A stretch of 64,000 bases of DNA from Corynebacterium ammoniagenes DSM 20306 (lineage in GTDB: Bacteria > Actinomycetota > Actinomycetes > Mycobacteriales > Mycobacteriaceae), in assembly GCF_001941425.1 (NCBI RefSeq), contig NZ_CP009244.1:1426001-1490000 (forward strand), in the 5' to 3' direction. Positions 17,071-25,987 of this stretch are shown here, piece by piece (position 1 is the first letter of the stretch; each line of letters opens with the position of its first letter). Under the pieces are notes generated by a model. That model did not search any database. It saw nothing but the letters and a program-made list of their open reading frames with translations, and was not told the DNA's origin. The translations under genes were made by a program, and so were the position numbers.

Positions 17071-17757
17071 CTACTTGTCGCCGCGTGAAGAACCATCGGA
17101 GCCAGAGTCATCAGACCCTTGCGAACCATTGGAAGATCGAAAATCTTCCGGGGAGATGGACTCGGTCCAACTACGGATTTCTTCTTCATCAATGACTTCA
17201 TGGTTATCCGGCTGCGAACCCGTTGATTGCGCGGAGGGATGGGATCCAGTAGCGCGTGAGGCACCAAAGCCGCCAGCTGGGCCACCAGGATTGCCAAAAT
17301 TTCCAAAGCTGCCGTAGCTATCGTGCTGACCAGCCATCGGAGAGGCATCATAAAAACGCACGCCGAGATTTTCTACAGACTTAAAGAGCTTGGCGGATAG
17401 CAGAGTGCGCAACAGCGCGCGGGTCGGCGGCAAGATGAGAAAGACGCCAATAATGGTGGTGATAAAGCCGGGAAGAGACAAGAGCACGCCGCCGGCCAAG
17501 GTCAATCCGACATTGCCGGCAGTACGCCCAGGCGTGGCATCTTCCATGATGACTGAGCCATCCTCAGTACGTTTGGTTTTACCGCGCATAATGCGGCGTA
17601 CTTCCAAGCTGGCGATGGTCATTCCGAAAAGCATGGTCGCAAGCAGCACCAATAAGGTCCAGCCCACACCAATGAGTTGTGACACCCCGACGAAGGCAAG
17701 GCCTTCTAGGACGATATATACGAATAAGACAAGCATGAACGGCATAATAGAGCCCAT
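17071..17757 (-). CDS. FxsA family membrane protein
   Basis: A 228-residue protein of the FxsA family (small inner-membrane proteins; E. coli FxsA lets phage T7 grow past F plasmid exclusion). Hydrophobic helices lie near residues 5-25, 28-45 and 75-100, with the basic loop SLEVRRIMRGK typical of the family. The last 80 residues are long, hydrophilic and G/S/E-rich and not part of the conserved domain. Start may be ATG 17757 or 17745; neither has a clear ribosome binding site. It is the first gene of the leftward cluster with lnt, ppm1 and the ABC ATPase. Confidence 0.82.
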   Translation of the reverse strand: MGSIMPFMLVLFVYIVLEGLAFVGVSQLIGVGWTLLVLLATMLFGMTIASLEVRRIMRGKTKRTEDGSVIMEDATPGRTAGNVGLTLAGGVLLSLPGFITTIIGVFLILPPTRALLRTLLSAKLFKSVENLGVRFYDASPMAGQHDSYGSFGNFGNPGGPAGGFGASRATGSHPSAQSTGSQPDNHEVIDEEEIRSWTESISPEDFRSSNGSQGSDDSGSDGSSRGDK

Positions 17758-17828
17758 CCTACAAGCTATGGTTGGCGTTGACGTGTACGCATGCTGTGTA
17801 TTGGCCACCAGGTAGTAGAATCTGGCGC

Positions 17829-18611
17829 ATGCCACGACCAATTATTTCCACCCACTCCGATTCCACCGCGCTTCGTCTTTTCCCCGCAGGTGGGATTACT
17901 AGCTCGCAGGATTGGCTCGAATTGGCTGAGACCGCTCGCGCTTTCGCTGATGCCAACGTGTATCTGACAGCGCACAGCACGGTGGAATTGCGCAATATTA
18001 CCCAGCTCGACCAGGCCGTTGAGCGTTTAAGCGCCACCTCCTTGCACACATCGTCGTGCCGGGTGGTCGCTTCCCCACTCAATGCACGTGCCCGTCAACT
18101 TGCGCACTCCATCGGCACCGCGGTGCCGGATTCTGCGGCGGAAAATCTCGTCGTCGGCGTCGATGCCGGGGATGGAACCATCGAAAGCCAAGGCCTCGAC
18201 GTCTGTGTTTATTTGGCCGAAAGCTCCTCCGAGGTGCGGGTGAGCACAGCGGAGCAAGAACTGAGCACCACCATCACTGAGGCTCCGCAAGCGGTAGCTC
18301 AGCTTCTTCACAAGCTTGGCTCCAACAACGACGCAGAGCTTTTCGATGCCACCTTGCCCACCACCGAACTGCCCATTGGCTGGTTAGCCGAGCATATGCC
18401 CGAAGGGCGGGTGGAACTTGGCGTAGGCCTTTACCAAGGCGTCATGCACGCGGATATCGCAGAACTCGTAGGCCGCATGGAAGTCCCCGTTACGATTACG
18501 CCCTGGAAAGGTCTTATCTTTCATGACCTCGCGGAAGCCGACGCTGAGGTAGTCGTGCGCGTGCTGGCACCGCGAGGTTTAATCTTCGATGTGAACTCGC
18601 CGTTTCTCTAA
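17829..18611 (+). CDS. CobG/nitrite-sulfite reductase-like protein lacking metal-binding cysteines
   Basis: The 260-residue protein resembles precorrin-3B synthase (CobG) and the ferredoxin-like half domains of nitrite/sulfite reductases: LRLFPAGGITSSQDWLELAETARAF, then VYLTAHSTVELRNI, and a second similar repeat after about residue 180 (EGRVELGVGLYQGVMHA). The four cysteines that hold the [4Fe-4S] cluster and siroheme in the active enzymes are missing; only two isolated cysteines remain. Catalytic function is therefore doubtful, and no other cobalamin gene is present in the window. The start ATG at 17829 is preferred to an earlier frame that overlaps the divergent fxsA gene. Confidence 0.65.
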   Translation: MPRPIISTHSDSTALRLFPAGGITSSQDWLELAETARAFADANVYLTAHSTVELRNITQLDQAVERLSATSLHTSSCRVVASPLNARARQLAHSIGTAVPDSAAENLVVGVDAGDGTIESQGLDVCVYLAESSSEVRVSTAEQELSTTITEAPQAVAQLLHKLGSNNDAELFDATLPTTELPIGWLAEHMPEGRVELGVGLYQGVMHADIAELVGRMEVPVTITPWKGLIFHDLAEADAEVVVRVLAPRGLIFDVNSPFL

Positions 18612-18615
18612 GGAT

Positions 18616-19395
18616 TTACCGCGGCATCTTTCGCCAAATTGGCCGCGGCACCAGCCGCATGACAAATGCGAGCAGCGCTAGCTGAGCTGGGATCCACAAA
18701 GTTTTGCTTCGTGGTTTTGCACCATCTTGCTTGTGTATCTCCTTGACGATGGCCCCGGCAACAATCTCCGGGGTCACGGACATGGGCGCGGGCTTCATCC
18801 CTTCGGTCATGGAACCAATCACAAACCCGGGACGTGCCGTAATCAGAGCTAGATCCTTTGCGCGATCGAGTTCAAATTTATCGGCTAGTCCCTGGCAGAA
18901 CGCATCCAAGCCGGCTTTCGTGGAGCCGTAGACGTAGTTAGCGCGCCGAGCCCGCCACCCCGCGATGGAAGAAAAGGCAATGATATATCCGGACGCCATG
19001 GCATCGGAAAGCACTGTGAGCATGGAGACCTGGGCCAGATAATCCACCGTGGCGATCTCCACCGCGTGGGCTTCCTCTTCTTCTGCCCGCTCTTGCTCTC
19101 CTAAGATGCCAAAGGCAACCACCGCGCACGAGATTTCTCCCGCCAGCTGGCGTGCGTGATTGACCACCTCACGGTGAGAATCAATAGCCGCGGCATCAAA
19201 ATCGATCTGGTGTACCTTTGTCGCGCCTAAAGCTTCAAGCTTGTGCGAGAGATTATCCATGCCATGTGTGCCGCGTGCAGCGAGCACTACCTCTCGCCCT
19301 GGGCACAGCTTGCGCGCAAGCTCACCGCCGATATCGCTGCGCCCGCCCAGAATAAGAAGAGCTCCCTGCCCTGTGGCAGACCTAGCGGAGCTCAC
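18616..19395 (-). CDS. short-chain dehydrogenase (Rv2073c/DprE2-like SDR)
   Basis: A 259-residue SDR with the cofactor motif LILGGRSDIGGELA, the strand-5 segment VVAFGILG, the catalytic Ser in FSSIAG and Y-x3-K in VYGSTKAGLDAF, and ARPGFV after it. It ends with a hydrophobic helix and a basic tail. It most resembles the DprE2/Rv2073c branch, where DprE2 makes decaprenylphosphoryl arabinose; the substrate of this paralogue is unknown. Its start overlaps the end of pepQ by 14 bases, so both are cotranscribed. Convergent with the CobG-like gene, only four bases apart. Confidence 0.85.
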   Translation of the reverse strand: MSSARSATGQGALLILGGRSDIGGELARKLCPGREVVLAARGTHGMDNLSHKLEALGATKVHQIDFDAAAIDSHREVVNHARQLAGEISCAVVAFGILGEQERAEEEEAHAVEIATVDYLAQVSMLTVLSDAMASGYIIAFSSIAGWRARRANYVYGSTKAGLDAFCQGLADKFELDRAKDLALITARPGFVIGSMTEGMKPAPMSVTPEIVAGAIVKEIHKQDGAKPRSKTLWIPAQLALLAFVMRLVPRPIWRKMPR

Positions 19396-20515
19396 GTGGC
19401 ACCTGGTTCAAAGACTCAATGCCCTCTGCGGTGGTGGTGACGATATCTTCGATACGCATTCCCCACTTGCCTGGAATATAAATTCCCGGTTCGATGGAAA
19501 ACGCCATATTTTCCTGGATGACCAAGTCATTGCCCGCGATGATAAATGGCTCTTCATGCCCGCTTAAACCAATGCCGTGGCCAAGGCGGTGAGTGAAGTA
19601 TTCACCGTACCCGGCCTGGGTAATTGGGGTGCGTGACGATGCATCAATTTCTTCCGCTGTGCGCCCGGGCTTTGCAAAGTCCAATGATGCCTGCTGTGCA
19701 TCCTTGAGTACCTGATAAGCCTTAAGGAAATCCTCGGGAGCTTGGGAGATGTCTCCGCCGGCGACATAGGTGCGGGTGCAGTCGGAGTGGTAACCGCTTG
19801 CCAAAGTGCCGCCGATATCGACGACTACGGGATCGCCTGCATTGATGACGCGATCGGAGAAACTGTGGTGTGGATTAGCGCCATTTTCCATTGAGCCCAC
19901 GATGACAAAGTCCACGCTCACGTGCTCTTGGAGGATCAAGTCAGTTAGCTCATCTGCCACTTCTTTTTCGGTGCGACCTGGTTGAAGCAGTGCCGGTACC
20001 TGTTCGTGTACGCGATCGATGGCTTGCGCTGCCTTACGCAGCTCATCAATCTCTGCCGGGTCCTTGGAGGAAAATAGCTCCGCCAGCGCAGTGTTCGCCA
20101 GCACCCATTGTGCGGAGAGCAGGTTCTGCAACTGGAATAGGTGATCTGCTGTTAGCGCTGCGGTTGCCGCTACCTTCGCAGAATCACGGCCAATGACATC
20201 AGCTACTTGGGCGTAGACATCATCGCCATCATTCCATCCATGCACCTCGATGTTGAGTTCCGGTACCGGAGACAGATTCAGGTCCAAAATATCGGTACCT
20301 GGTGCAAAAAGCTGCGGCTTTCCTTCCGCAGGGATGATGAGCGCGGTCAAACGCTCATGCGAGGACAGCATGGAACCGGTGAGATAAAAGAAGTCTTCAC
20401 CGGTAGCGACCACGACCGCGTCAATTCCATCGGCCTTCGTGATCTCCTGGGCGCGCTGCAAGCGCTGTTCATAAATTTCAGGTGCAAACGTCGTCAATAA
20501 ACTCATACTTGCCAT
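19382..20515 (-). CDS. pepQ: Xaa-Pro dipeptidase/aminopeptidase P-family metallopeptidase
   Basis: Cytosolic M24 peptidase of 377 residues. After an N-terminal creatinase-like domain (about residues 10-140), the pita-bread domain supplies all five metal ligands: Asp in VVVDIGG, Asp in SDCTRTY, His in RLGHGIGLSGHE, Glu in IEPGIYIPG and Glu in MRIEDIV. Such enzymes cleave X-Pro dipeptides or N-terminal X-Pro bonds. Start ATG 20515 or the ATG three codons later are both possible. It is divergent from the serine protease gene and precedes the SDR with overlapping ends. Confidence 0.9.
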   Translation of the reverse strand: MASMSLLTTFAPEIYEQRLQRAQEITKADGIDAVVVATGEDFFYLTGSMLSSHERLTALIIPAEGKPQLFAPGTDILDLNLSPVPELNIEVHGWNDGDDVYAQVADVIGRDSAKVAATAALTADHLFQLQNLLSAQWVLANTALAELFSSKDPAEIDELRKAAQAIDRVHEQVPALLQPGRTEKEVADELTDLILQEHVSVDFVIVGSMENGANPHHSFSDRVINAGDPVVVDIGGTLASGYHSDCTRTYVAGGDISQAPEDFLKAYQVLKDAQQASLDFAKPGRTAEEIDASSRTPITQAGYGEYFTHRLGHGIGLSGHEEPFIIAGNDLVIQENMAFSIEPGIYIPGKWGMRIEDIVTTTAEGIESLNQVPRELR

Positions 20516-20560
20516 GATAACCCCGTATATCGCGGCACCTCTGCCCCGCCCAGTTTGTCT

Positions 20561-21262
20561 ATGGTGGGCGGGGTGAACCTACAAACCTGGCTTAACGGAT
20601 CTGCAGCTAACCTTCTCGAACAACCAGTCCGGATCTCCAATGGGGGCAGATACTGCTCAGGCATGCTCATTGCTCCTGATTTAGAAGCCACAACGGAAGA
20701 TATTTCCACGCCGCTGGTTTTAACCTGCGCGCATTTTTTCCGCACAGCTCCGCTTGGTGCGTTTAACGTGCGCGGCCACAAGCTACGTCAACGCCTTGCG
20801 GCCGTGCGCGTCATCGATGGCACGGACATTGCAATTGCGCTCCTGCAAGGCTCAGCGTCCCAGCGCCAGCTGCTCGGCGTGGGAAACCAGTTCTTTTATC
20901 CGGGGAAGAAAACTGCCACTTTTGGCTTTGGCGGAAACTCCACCCACGCTGTAGTCAAAGCAGGCACGGTCATCACACCGAGCCCGATTTCTTTCTCACG
21001 CGGCGGACACACCCGTGTGCGCCCAGCGGCAATTCAATTCAATACGCCCAAGGCCATCAAAGGTGACTCCGGCGGCGCCGTTTTATCCATGCGGGCACAC
21101 GATTCACTGCCGACCATCAACGCCGTGCAATCGCTCATCCTGGACCCATTCGGCTTCAATCTTGGACTCGCTACCGTTGCCCAGCTTCGTCCACATAAAA
21201 AGGCCCTGCAACAAGCAGCGCAGAGCCTTTTAGCTATAAATCAAGACACCAAGCAGGACTAG
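20561..21262 (+). CDS. trypsin-like (S1) serine protease without signal peptide
   Basis: A 233-residue protein with the complete S1 catalytic arrangement: His58 in LTCAHFF, Asp89 in DGTDIAIALL and Ser170 in KGDSGGAVL; the Cys before the His and SGMLI match the chymotrypsin fold. No signal peptide or membrane segment is present from any of the possible starts (TTG 20555, ATG 20561, GTG 20573), so the enzyme would stay in the cytosol or be exported by another path. Its stop codon overlaps that of the convergent helY gene by four bases. The natural substrate is unknown. Confidence 0.75.
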   Translation: MVGGVNLQTWLNGSAANLLEQPVRISNGGRYCSGMLIAPDLEATTEDISTPLVLTCAHFFRTAPLGAFNVRGHKLRQRLAAVRVIDGTDIAIALLQGSASQRQLLGVGNQFFYPGKKTATFGFGGNSTHAVVKAGTVITPSPISFSRGGHTRVRPAAIQFNTPKAIKGDSGGAVLSMRAHDSLPTINAVQSLILDPFGFNLGLATVAQLRPHKKALQQAAQSLLAINQDTKQD

Positions 21263-24066
21263 GCGCCGATAGCGACCACGCCGCGCTGGATGGCATCCAC
21301 CGCGCGCCGGGCATTGGCCCGAACGTCATCGGTATATGCCGTCTTGGCTACCTGCTGGAGCAAGTCGATGGCTTGACGGCATTGACGAACAAAATCGCCA
21401 GGGGTGAGCTCGGCACCAGATTCTGCAGCCGCCGACATGCAGTATCCCAATGGTGCCCCAGCGGCCCATTGGTGCAACGCCAATGCGAATCCAGCATCAG
21501 GTTGCCGTGTTAGAGGCAGCCTGTGGAGCTGTTCATCAGTGATCAATTCCGCGTGAATCCGTAACGTTGCATTCATCGCATCCGCCATGCGATCTGTCGC
21601 GGCGTCTGGAGACCCAGCGGTTTCCTTGCGGTTTTCAAAAGAGCACATGGATACCACGCCAGCAAGCTCCGCCGGGTCGAGGTCATCCCAGATTCTGCGT
21701 TTGAGGCACTGGGCTACCAACAGGTCACAGTCGTTGTGAATCAGGGCTAAGCGTTCACCCTCATCGGTAATGACCGGGGTGCGGTCCTCCCCCAAGCCTT
21801 CAAACTCCACGTAGTCCATCTGCGCGAGTAGATCCACAATCCGCTCAAAGGTCTTGCCCAGGGTATCCGTGGCGCGTTCGACCGTAGTGGTGAGCTTTTT
21901 CAGCTCCCGCTCGCGACGTGCAAGCTTTTGCGCCAACCCTGCTAATTGCTCCCGATCGGTTGCTGGCCACTCATGGACTGGGTGCAAGCGAATGGCATCG
22001 CGCAAGATCCCAATCTGTGGATTCGGCCGCGACCGCGGTTTAGCCTTCATGCGCTTTGGACGGTCAAAGTGCTGACGACGGAATTGATCCTGGACAAATT
22101 TCGCGTTGCGGCGCGGATTCTTTTGCACCGAACGTGGCAACTTCATGCGCCCAGTTACGATCGGCGGATTTTGAATACCGCTGGCATCAATCCGGCCCGA
22201 CCATCCGGTCTCGGTGGTTACCCACGGACGCGGATCAGCAGTCTGATTAGCAGGCGTTGCTACTACCGCGAGAGTTGGACGCTTTTTACCTGCCAAGGCA
22301 ATAACGTCACCGACTTGCAGGCGGGACAATACCTTCGCCACTTCTTTGGACCGCTCGTGACTCTTCGATTCCTTAGAGCGACGCTCTTCATCAGTAAGCT
22401 CTCGGCGCAAGTCAATATAGTCCAGCAACATGTCCGTGGCGTCGTCATCGTCTGGCACTGGTGGTGCCAGCATGCGCAACAGCTCATCTAACTGTGAGCG
22501 TAGATCTTGAACACGATGTTCCGCCCGCTCGATTTGGCGTGATTCCTCCACGACTGAATCGTCGGCCTGGAACTGTGCGAAAGACTTTTCCAACAGGCGC
22601 AACGAATCCTGATAGCCCAACATGCCCAAGAGGTTGATAGCCATGTTGTAGCCAGGCTGAAATGTGGAGATCAACGGGTAAGTACGAGTCGATGCAAGGC
22701 CCGCCACTTGGCGTGGGTCCATGGCCGGTGCCCACATCACGACTGCGTTACCGAGGGTGTCAATGCCACGCCGACCAGCGCGACCGGTTAGCTGCGTGTA
22801 CTGCCCCGGGGTGAGATCAACGTGCGCTTCGCCATTGAACTTAATCAACTTTTCTAACACGACGGTACGGGCCGGCATGTTGATTCCAAGCGCGAGGGTT
22901 TCTGTCGCAAAAACTGCGCGCACCAACCCCTTCACGAAGAGGTCCTCGACGATATGCCGGAATGCCGGCAGCATCCCTGCGTGGTGAGCTGCAAAACCAC
23001 GAGACAGAGCCTGTCGCCACTGGCGGAAATTCAATACCTGGAGGTCTTCTTCAGGGATGCCTTCCACACCAGCATCGACGATGTCCTTAATCTCTTCGGC
23101 TTCCTCTTCAGAGGTCAACGTCATGCGTGACCGCAGGCACTGATACAGCGCGCCTTCACATCCAGCACGAGAGAAAATAAAAGTAATTGCTGGGAGCATA
23201 TTCTGCCCCTGCAGCACTTTGAGGACATCAGGGCGACCTAGTGGACGGTAGCGATCCTGTGGACGTTGCGCTCCTGAACGGCCTCCGTGGTTATCTCGCG
23301 GCTCACGGCTATGGTGGCGGGCACGCGCTCTAAAGCCCTTTCCGGACTTATAATCTTCGCGCCCCTCATCGCTGGAACCTGCCTCAAGGCGTGCGATCTT
23401 GCGTTCCAGTTCGGAATTTACTTGCCCGCCAGAAGCCGGTTCAAACAAGGGAAAGAGCTTTCGGCCCAGCATCATCCACTGATCCAAAGGCACGGGGCGA
23501 TGCTCAGTCACCACGATTTTGGTATCGCCGCGAACTGTTGACAGCCAGTCACCGAATTCCTCTGAGTTGGACACGGTGGCGGATAACCCAATGATGGACA
23601 CCGATTCATCAAGATTGAGGATTACTTCTTCCCACACCGCACCGCGTGAAGCATCTGCGAGGAAGTGGATTTCATCCATCACGACGTGGCTCAGCCGGTG
23701 CAGCGCCGGGGAGTCTGCATAAATCATGTTGCGCAGCACCTCAGTGGTCATTACCACGATCTCTGCGCCACCATTAATAGAGACATCGCCGGTTAATAGA
23801 CCAACGGCTTCATCGCCGTGCTCGGCGACTAAGTCATGATATTTCTGGTTGCTGAGTGCTTTAATTGGCGTTGTATAAAAGCACTTCGTGCCCTGCGATA
23901 ACGCGAGGGATACCGCAAATTCACCGACGATTGTTTTACCTGCACCAGTAGGTGCACAAACAAGGACGCCGTGGCCATCTGCCACGGCTTCGCAGCCCGC
24001 AATCTGGAAATCATCCAGCGGATGCGACAATTTTGATCGGAATTCCTCAAAATGCGGGTGATTCAT
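21259..24066 (-). CDS. helY: HelY/Ski2-like DExH-box RNA helicase
   Basis: A 935-residue superfamily 2 helicase of the Ski2/Mtr4 type, called HelY in mycobacteria, thought to act in RNA processing or decay. Motif I APTGAGKTIVG and motif II MDEIHFLAD are in the first RecA domain, SATVSN is motif III, and the second domain has FATETLALGINMPA and QLTGRAGRRGID. A basic, R/G-rich insert near residues 240-270 and a C-terminal arch/DSHCT-like helical domain follow. The start is ATG 24066; a GTG four codons earlier is possible. It is the last gene after tatA-tatC, a gene order also seen in mycobacteria. Confidence 0.92.
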   Translation of the reverse strand: MNHPHFEEFRSKLSHPLDDFQIAGCEAVADGHGVLVCAPTGAGKTIVGEFAVSLALSQGTKCFYTTPIKALSNQKYHDLVAEHGDEAVGLLTGDVSINGGAEIVVMTTEVLRNMIYADSPALHRLSHVVMDEIHFLADASRGAVWEEVILNLDESVSIIGLSATVSNSEEFGDWLSTVRGDTKIVVTEHRPVPLDQWMMLGRKLFPLFEPASGGQVNSELERKIARLEAGSSDEGREDYKSGKGFRARARHHSREPRDNHGGRSGAQRPQDRYRPLGRPDVLKVLQGQNMLPAITFIFSRAGCEGALYQCLRSRMTLTSEEEAEEIKDIVDAGVEGIPEEDLQVLNFRQWRQALSRGFAAHHAGMLPAFRHIVEDLFVKGLVRAVFATETLALGINMPARTVVLEKLIKFNGEAHVDLTPGQYTQLTGRAGRRGIDTLGNAVVMWAPAMDPRQVAGLASTRTYPLISTFQPGYNMAINLLGMLGYQDSLRLLEKSFAQFQADDSVVEESRQIERAEHRVQDLRSQLDELLRMLAPPVPDDDDATDMLLDYIDLRRELTDEERRSKESKSHERSKEVAKVLSRLQVGDVIALAGKKRPTLAVVATPANQTADPRPWVTTETGWSGRIDASGIQNPPIVTGRMKLPRSVQKNPRRNAKFVQDQFRRQHFDRPKRMKAKPRSRPNPQIGILRDAIRLHPVHEWPATDREQLAGLAQKLARRERELKKLTTTVERATDTLGKTFERIVDLLAQMDYVEFEGLGEDRTPVITDEGERLALIHNDCDLLVAQCLKRRIWDDLDPAELAGVVSMCSFENRKETAGSPDAATDRMADAMNATLRIHAELITDEQLHRLPLTRQPDAGFALALHQWAAGAPLGYCMSAAAESGAELTPGDFVRQCRQAIDLLQQVAKTAYTDDVRANARRAVDAIQRGVVAIGA

Positions 24067-24152
24067 AAGTGCCCACACTACCTGCTACCAGCAGTTAGTG
24101 CGAATGGGCCAACGTGATTTTCAGTCAGAAAAAGTTGATGTCTTTCGGAAGC

Positions 24153-25334
24153 CTAAAGCACGTCATCAAAAGGATTAGGGTTGTTCCGCTGACCCGGGGA
24201 TTGATTGTTTCCATTACCCGCGTTGCCAGAATTTCCTGCAGGTCTGGTCGGTGGATTAAACCCTGCGAAGTTCTGCTGCGGATGTTGTTGGTAATTGTCG
24301 TAAATAGGCTCGGCTGGCGTAACCGGCTGGGCTGGAGCGATACCGCCTTCAGCTCCGATTGGTCCAGATGGCGCAATCGGTCCTGATGATTCTTCATCAT
24401 CTAAATCCATCCACTCTGGGCGTTCGACCCCACGTCGCTTGTCGTTGATCCGGCAAAACTGGAAAGCCAGCTCTACCAATATGGTGATCGCAGCCGACAG
24501 AATCATCATTGACATTGGGTCGCCGCCAGGCGTCATGAACGCCGCGAAAATCATGATCCCGACGATGATCATGCGGCGCTTGTCCGCGACATGGTGGTAC
24601 TGCAAAATACCGACGATATTGAGCATGACCAGAATCAACGGCACTTCGAAACTGACTCCAAAGATCACCAAAAGCGCCAGCATGAAGTTGTAGTATTCAT
24701 TACCCGTCAGCGCAGTGATCTGGAATTCATCACCCATGCTAATGAGGAATTCCAAACCGAAGGCCACGATGTAGTACGCCAAGACGGCGCCAGCAACGAA
24801 CAACGTCACCGCGAGGGTCACGAAGGCGATGGTGCCGCGCTTTTCATTCTTGTGCAGGCCTGGGGTGATAAAGCCCCAGATTTGGTAGAGCCACACTGGT
24901 GAGGAGAGAACGACCCCGGCCAGAGCGCCGACCTTGAGTCGCAGGATAAACATCTCAAATGGTTGGGTCGCCAAAAGTCGACATTCGCCACTCGGAGTAA
25001 ACGATGCGCGCTGCTCTGCCGGCAATGAACAGTACGGCCCGCGCAAAATCTCTCCCAAGGGCGCTAATCCGAAAGGAGACGACTGGTACCAGATAAAGCC
25101 AAGTACAGTACCCACAGCGAGTGCGAGCAAAGAGACGACGATGCGTCGGCGTAACTCTTTAAGGTGCTCAACGAGGGTCATTTCCCCGGTTTTATTCGCC
25201 CTTTTAGCACGTCGCTTTGCTTGCGATTGCTGGAGTCGCTGGATCACTCCACGATTGCCGGCCTTCGCAGGCACGGGATTCCCAGAAGCGGCAGAATTTA
25301 TGCCTGAGTTCTGCGGTGGCATGCCGTTGGCCAT
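24153..25334 (-). CDS. tatC: twin-arginine translocase subunit TatC with extended tails
   Basis: Receptor subunit of the Tat system, which exports folded proteins carrying twin-arginine signal peptides. The core at residues 50-310 has six membrane helices and the family signatures MTLVEHLKELRRRI, the FxxP-like PFEMFILRLKVG, YQIWGFITPGL with basic loop KNEKRG, and the TPGGDPMSM segment. It has a 50-residue basic N-terminal extension and a C-terminal tail of about 85 residues rich in P, N, Q and G, both longer than E. coli TatC. It lies downstream of tatA with a weak hairpin between. Confidence 0.95.
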   Translation of the reverse strand: MANGMPPQNSGINSAASGNPVPAKAGNRGVIQRLQQSQAKRRAKRANKTGEMTLVEHLKELRRRIVVSLLALAVGTVLGFIWYQSSPFGLAPLGEILRGPYCSLPAEQRASFTPSGECRLLATQPFEMFILRLKVGALAGVVLSSPVWLYQIWGFITPGLHKNEKRGTIAFVTLAVTLFVAGAVLAYYIVAFGLEFLISMGDEFQITALTGNEYYNFMLALLVIFGVSFEVPLILVMLNIVGILQYHHVADKRRMIIVGIMIFAAFMTPGGDPMSMMILSAAITILVELAFQFCRINDKRRGVERPEWMDLDDEESSGPIAPSGPIGAEGGIAPAQPVTPAEPIYDNYQQHPQQNFAGFNPPTRPAGNSGNAGNGNNQSPGQRNNPNPFDDVL

Positions 25335-25377
25335 AATCTACTTATCCCCTACCCAAACTTAAACAGCCTCAAAGTAA

Positions 25378-25404
25378 GCCTCACGACAAAAACGACCGTG
25401 AGGC
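25378..25404 (-). terminator. hairpin between tatA and tatC (leaky terminator or processing site)
   Basis: 8-bp perfect stem (25378-25385 and 25397-25404) with an 11-base loop, positioned 34 bases after the tatA stop. There is no good U-tract in the leftward direction, so it may only reduce read-through into tatC. Confidence 0.5.
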
Positions 25405-25437
25405 AAGAGGCGTTTCAGAAACCTTATTCGACAGCTT

Positions 25438-25932
25438 TTACTGCTGCTGTTGAGGAGGGTAGTTGTATCCCTGCTGTGGTTGCTGAGGGTTGCTCCAGTT
25501 TTGCTGCTGTGGGTTCGGTTGCTGATCCCAGTTCTGTGGCTGCTGTGGTTGCTGAGGGTTCGGTTGCTGTCCCCAGTTCTGCTGGTCCCACCCCTGCTGT
25601 GGTTGCTGCGGCTGCTGTGGGTTGGGCTGCTGTTGCCAAGCCTGCTGAGGCTGCTGTGGCTGTTGAGGTTGAGCCTGATTTTGAGGGTTCTGGCGTGGCT
25701 GCATAGTTGGAGACTGCCAGAACTCATCGTTGTCGTCGCCTTGGTTGAGCGCAGCCTGTGGCTTGTTTTCACCGCGTGACTGAGACTCATTGGTCATCTC
25801 GGTTACTTCAGACTTGAAGATGCGCATGGAACGGCCGACCGAACGTGCCAAGTCTGGCAGCTTTCGGGCTCCGAACAGCAATACGATCACTACGATGATG
25901 AGGATGATTTCTACGGCACCTAGACCAGGCAT
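25438..25932 (-). CDS. tatA: twin-arginine translocase subunit TatA with Q/N/P-rich tail
   Basis: Pore-forming subunit of the Tat export system. The N-terminal part is classical: one membrane helix (residues 6-20), the [11 protein letters not shown] hinge and an amphipathic helix to about residue 48. Beyond residue 75 the sequence is almost entirely Q, P, N and W, made of irregular repeats around [12 protein letters not shown]. The total of 164 residues is about twice a minimal TatA. ATG at 25932 follows GGAG at a good distance. It is located between pafBC and tatC. Confidence 0.93.
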   Translation of the reverse strand: MPGLGAVEIILIIVVIVLLFGARKLPDLARSVGRSMRIFKSEVTEMTNESQSRGENKPQAALNQGDDNDEFWQSPTMQPRQNPQNQAQPQQPQQPQQAWQQQPNPQQPQQPQQGWDQQNWGQQPNPQQPQQPQNWDQQPNPQQQNWSNPQQPQQGYNYPPQQQQ

Positions 25933-25987
25933 GAACTAACTCCAGAGATCGGGCGGGTGGTTGAATTTTCAGGCACTCGCAACCTTA

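Noticed and set aside
25440..25690. Tandem repeat or CRISPR-like array in tatA
   Set aside because: The repetition is codon-level Q/P/N repetition in a coding frame, with irregular units and no spacers.
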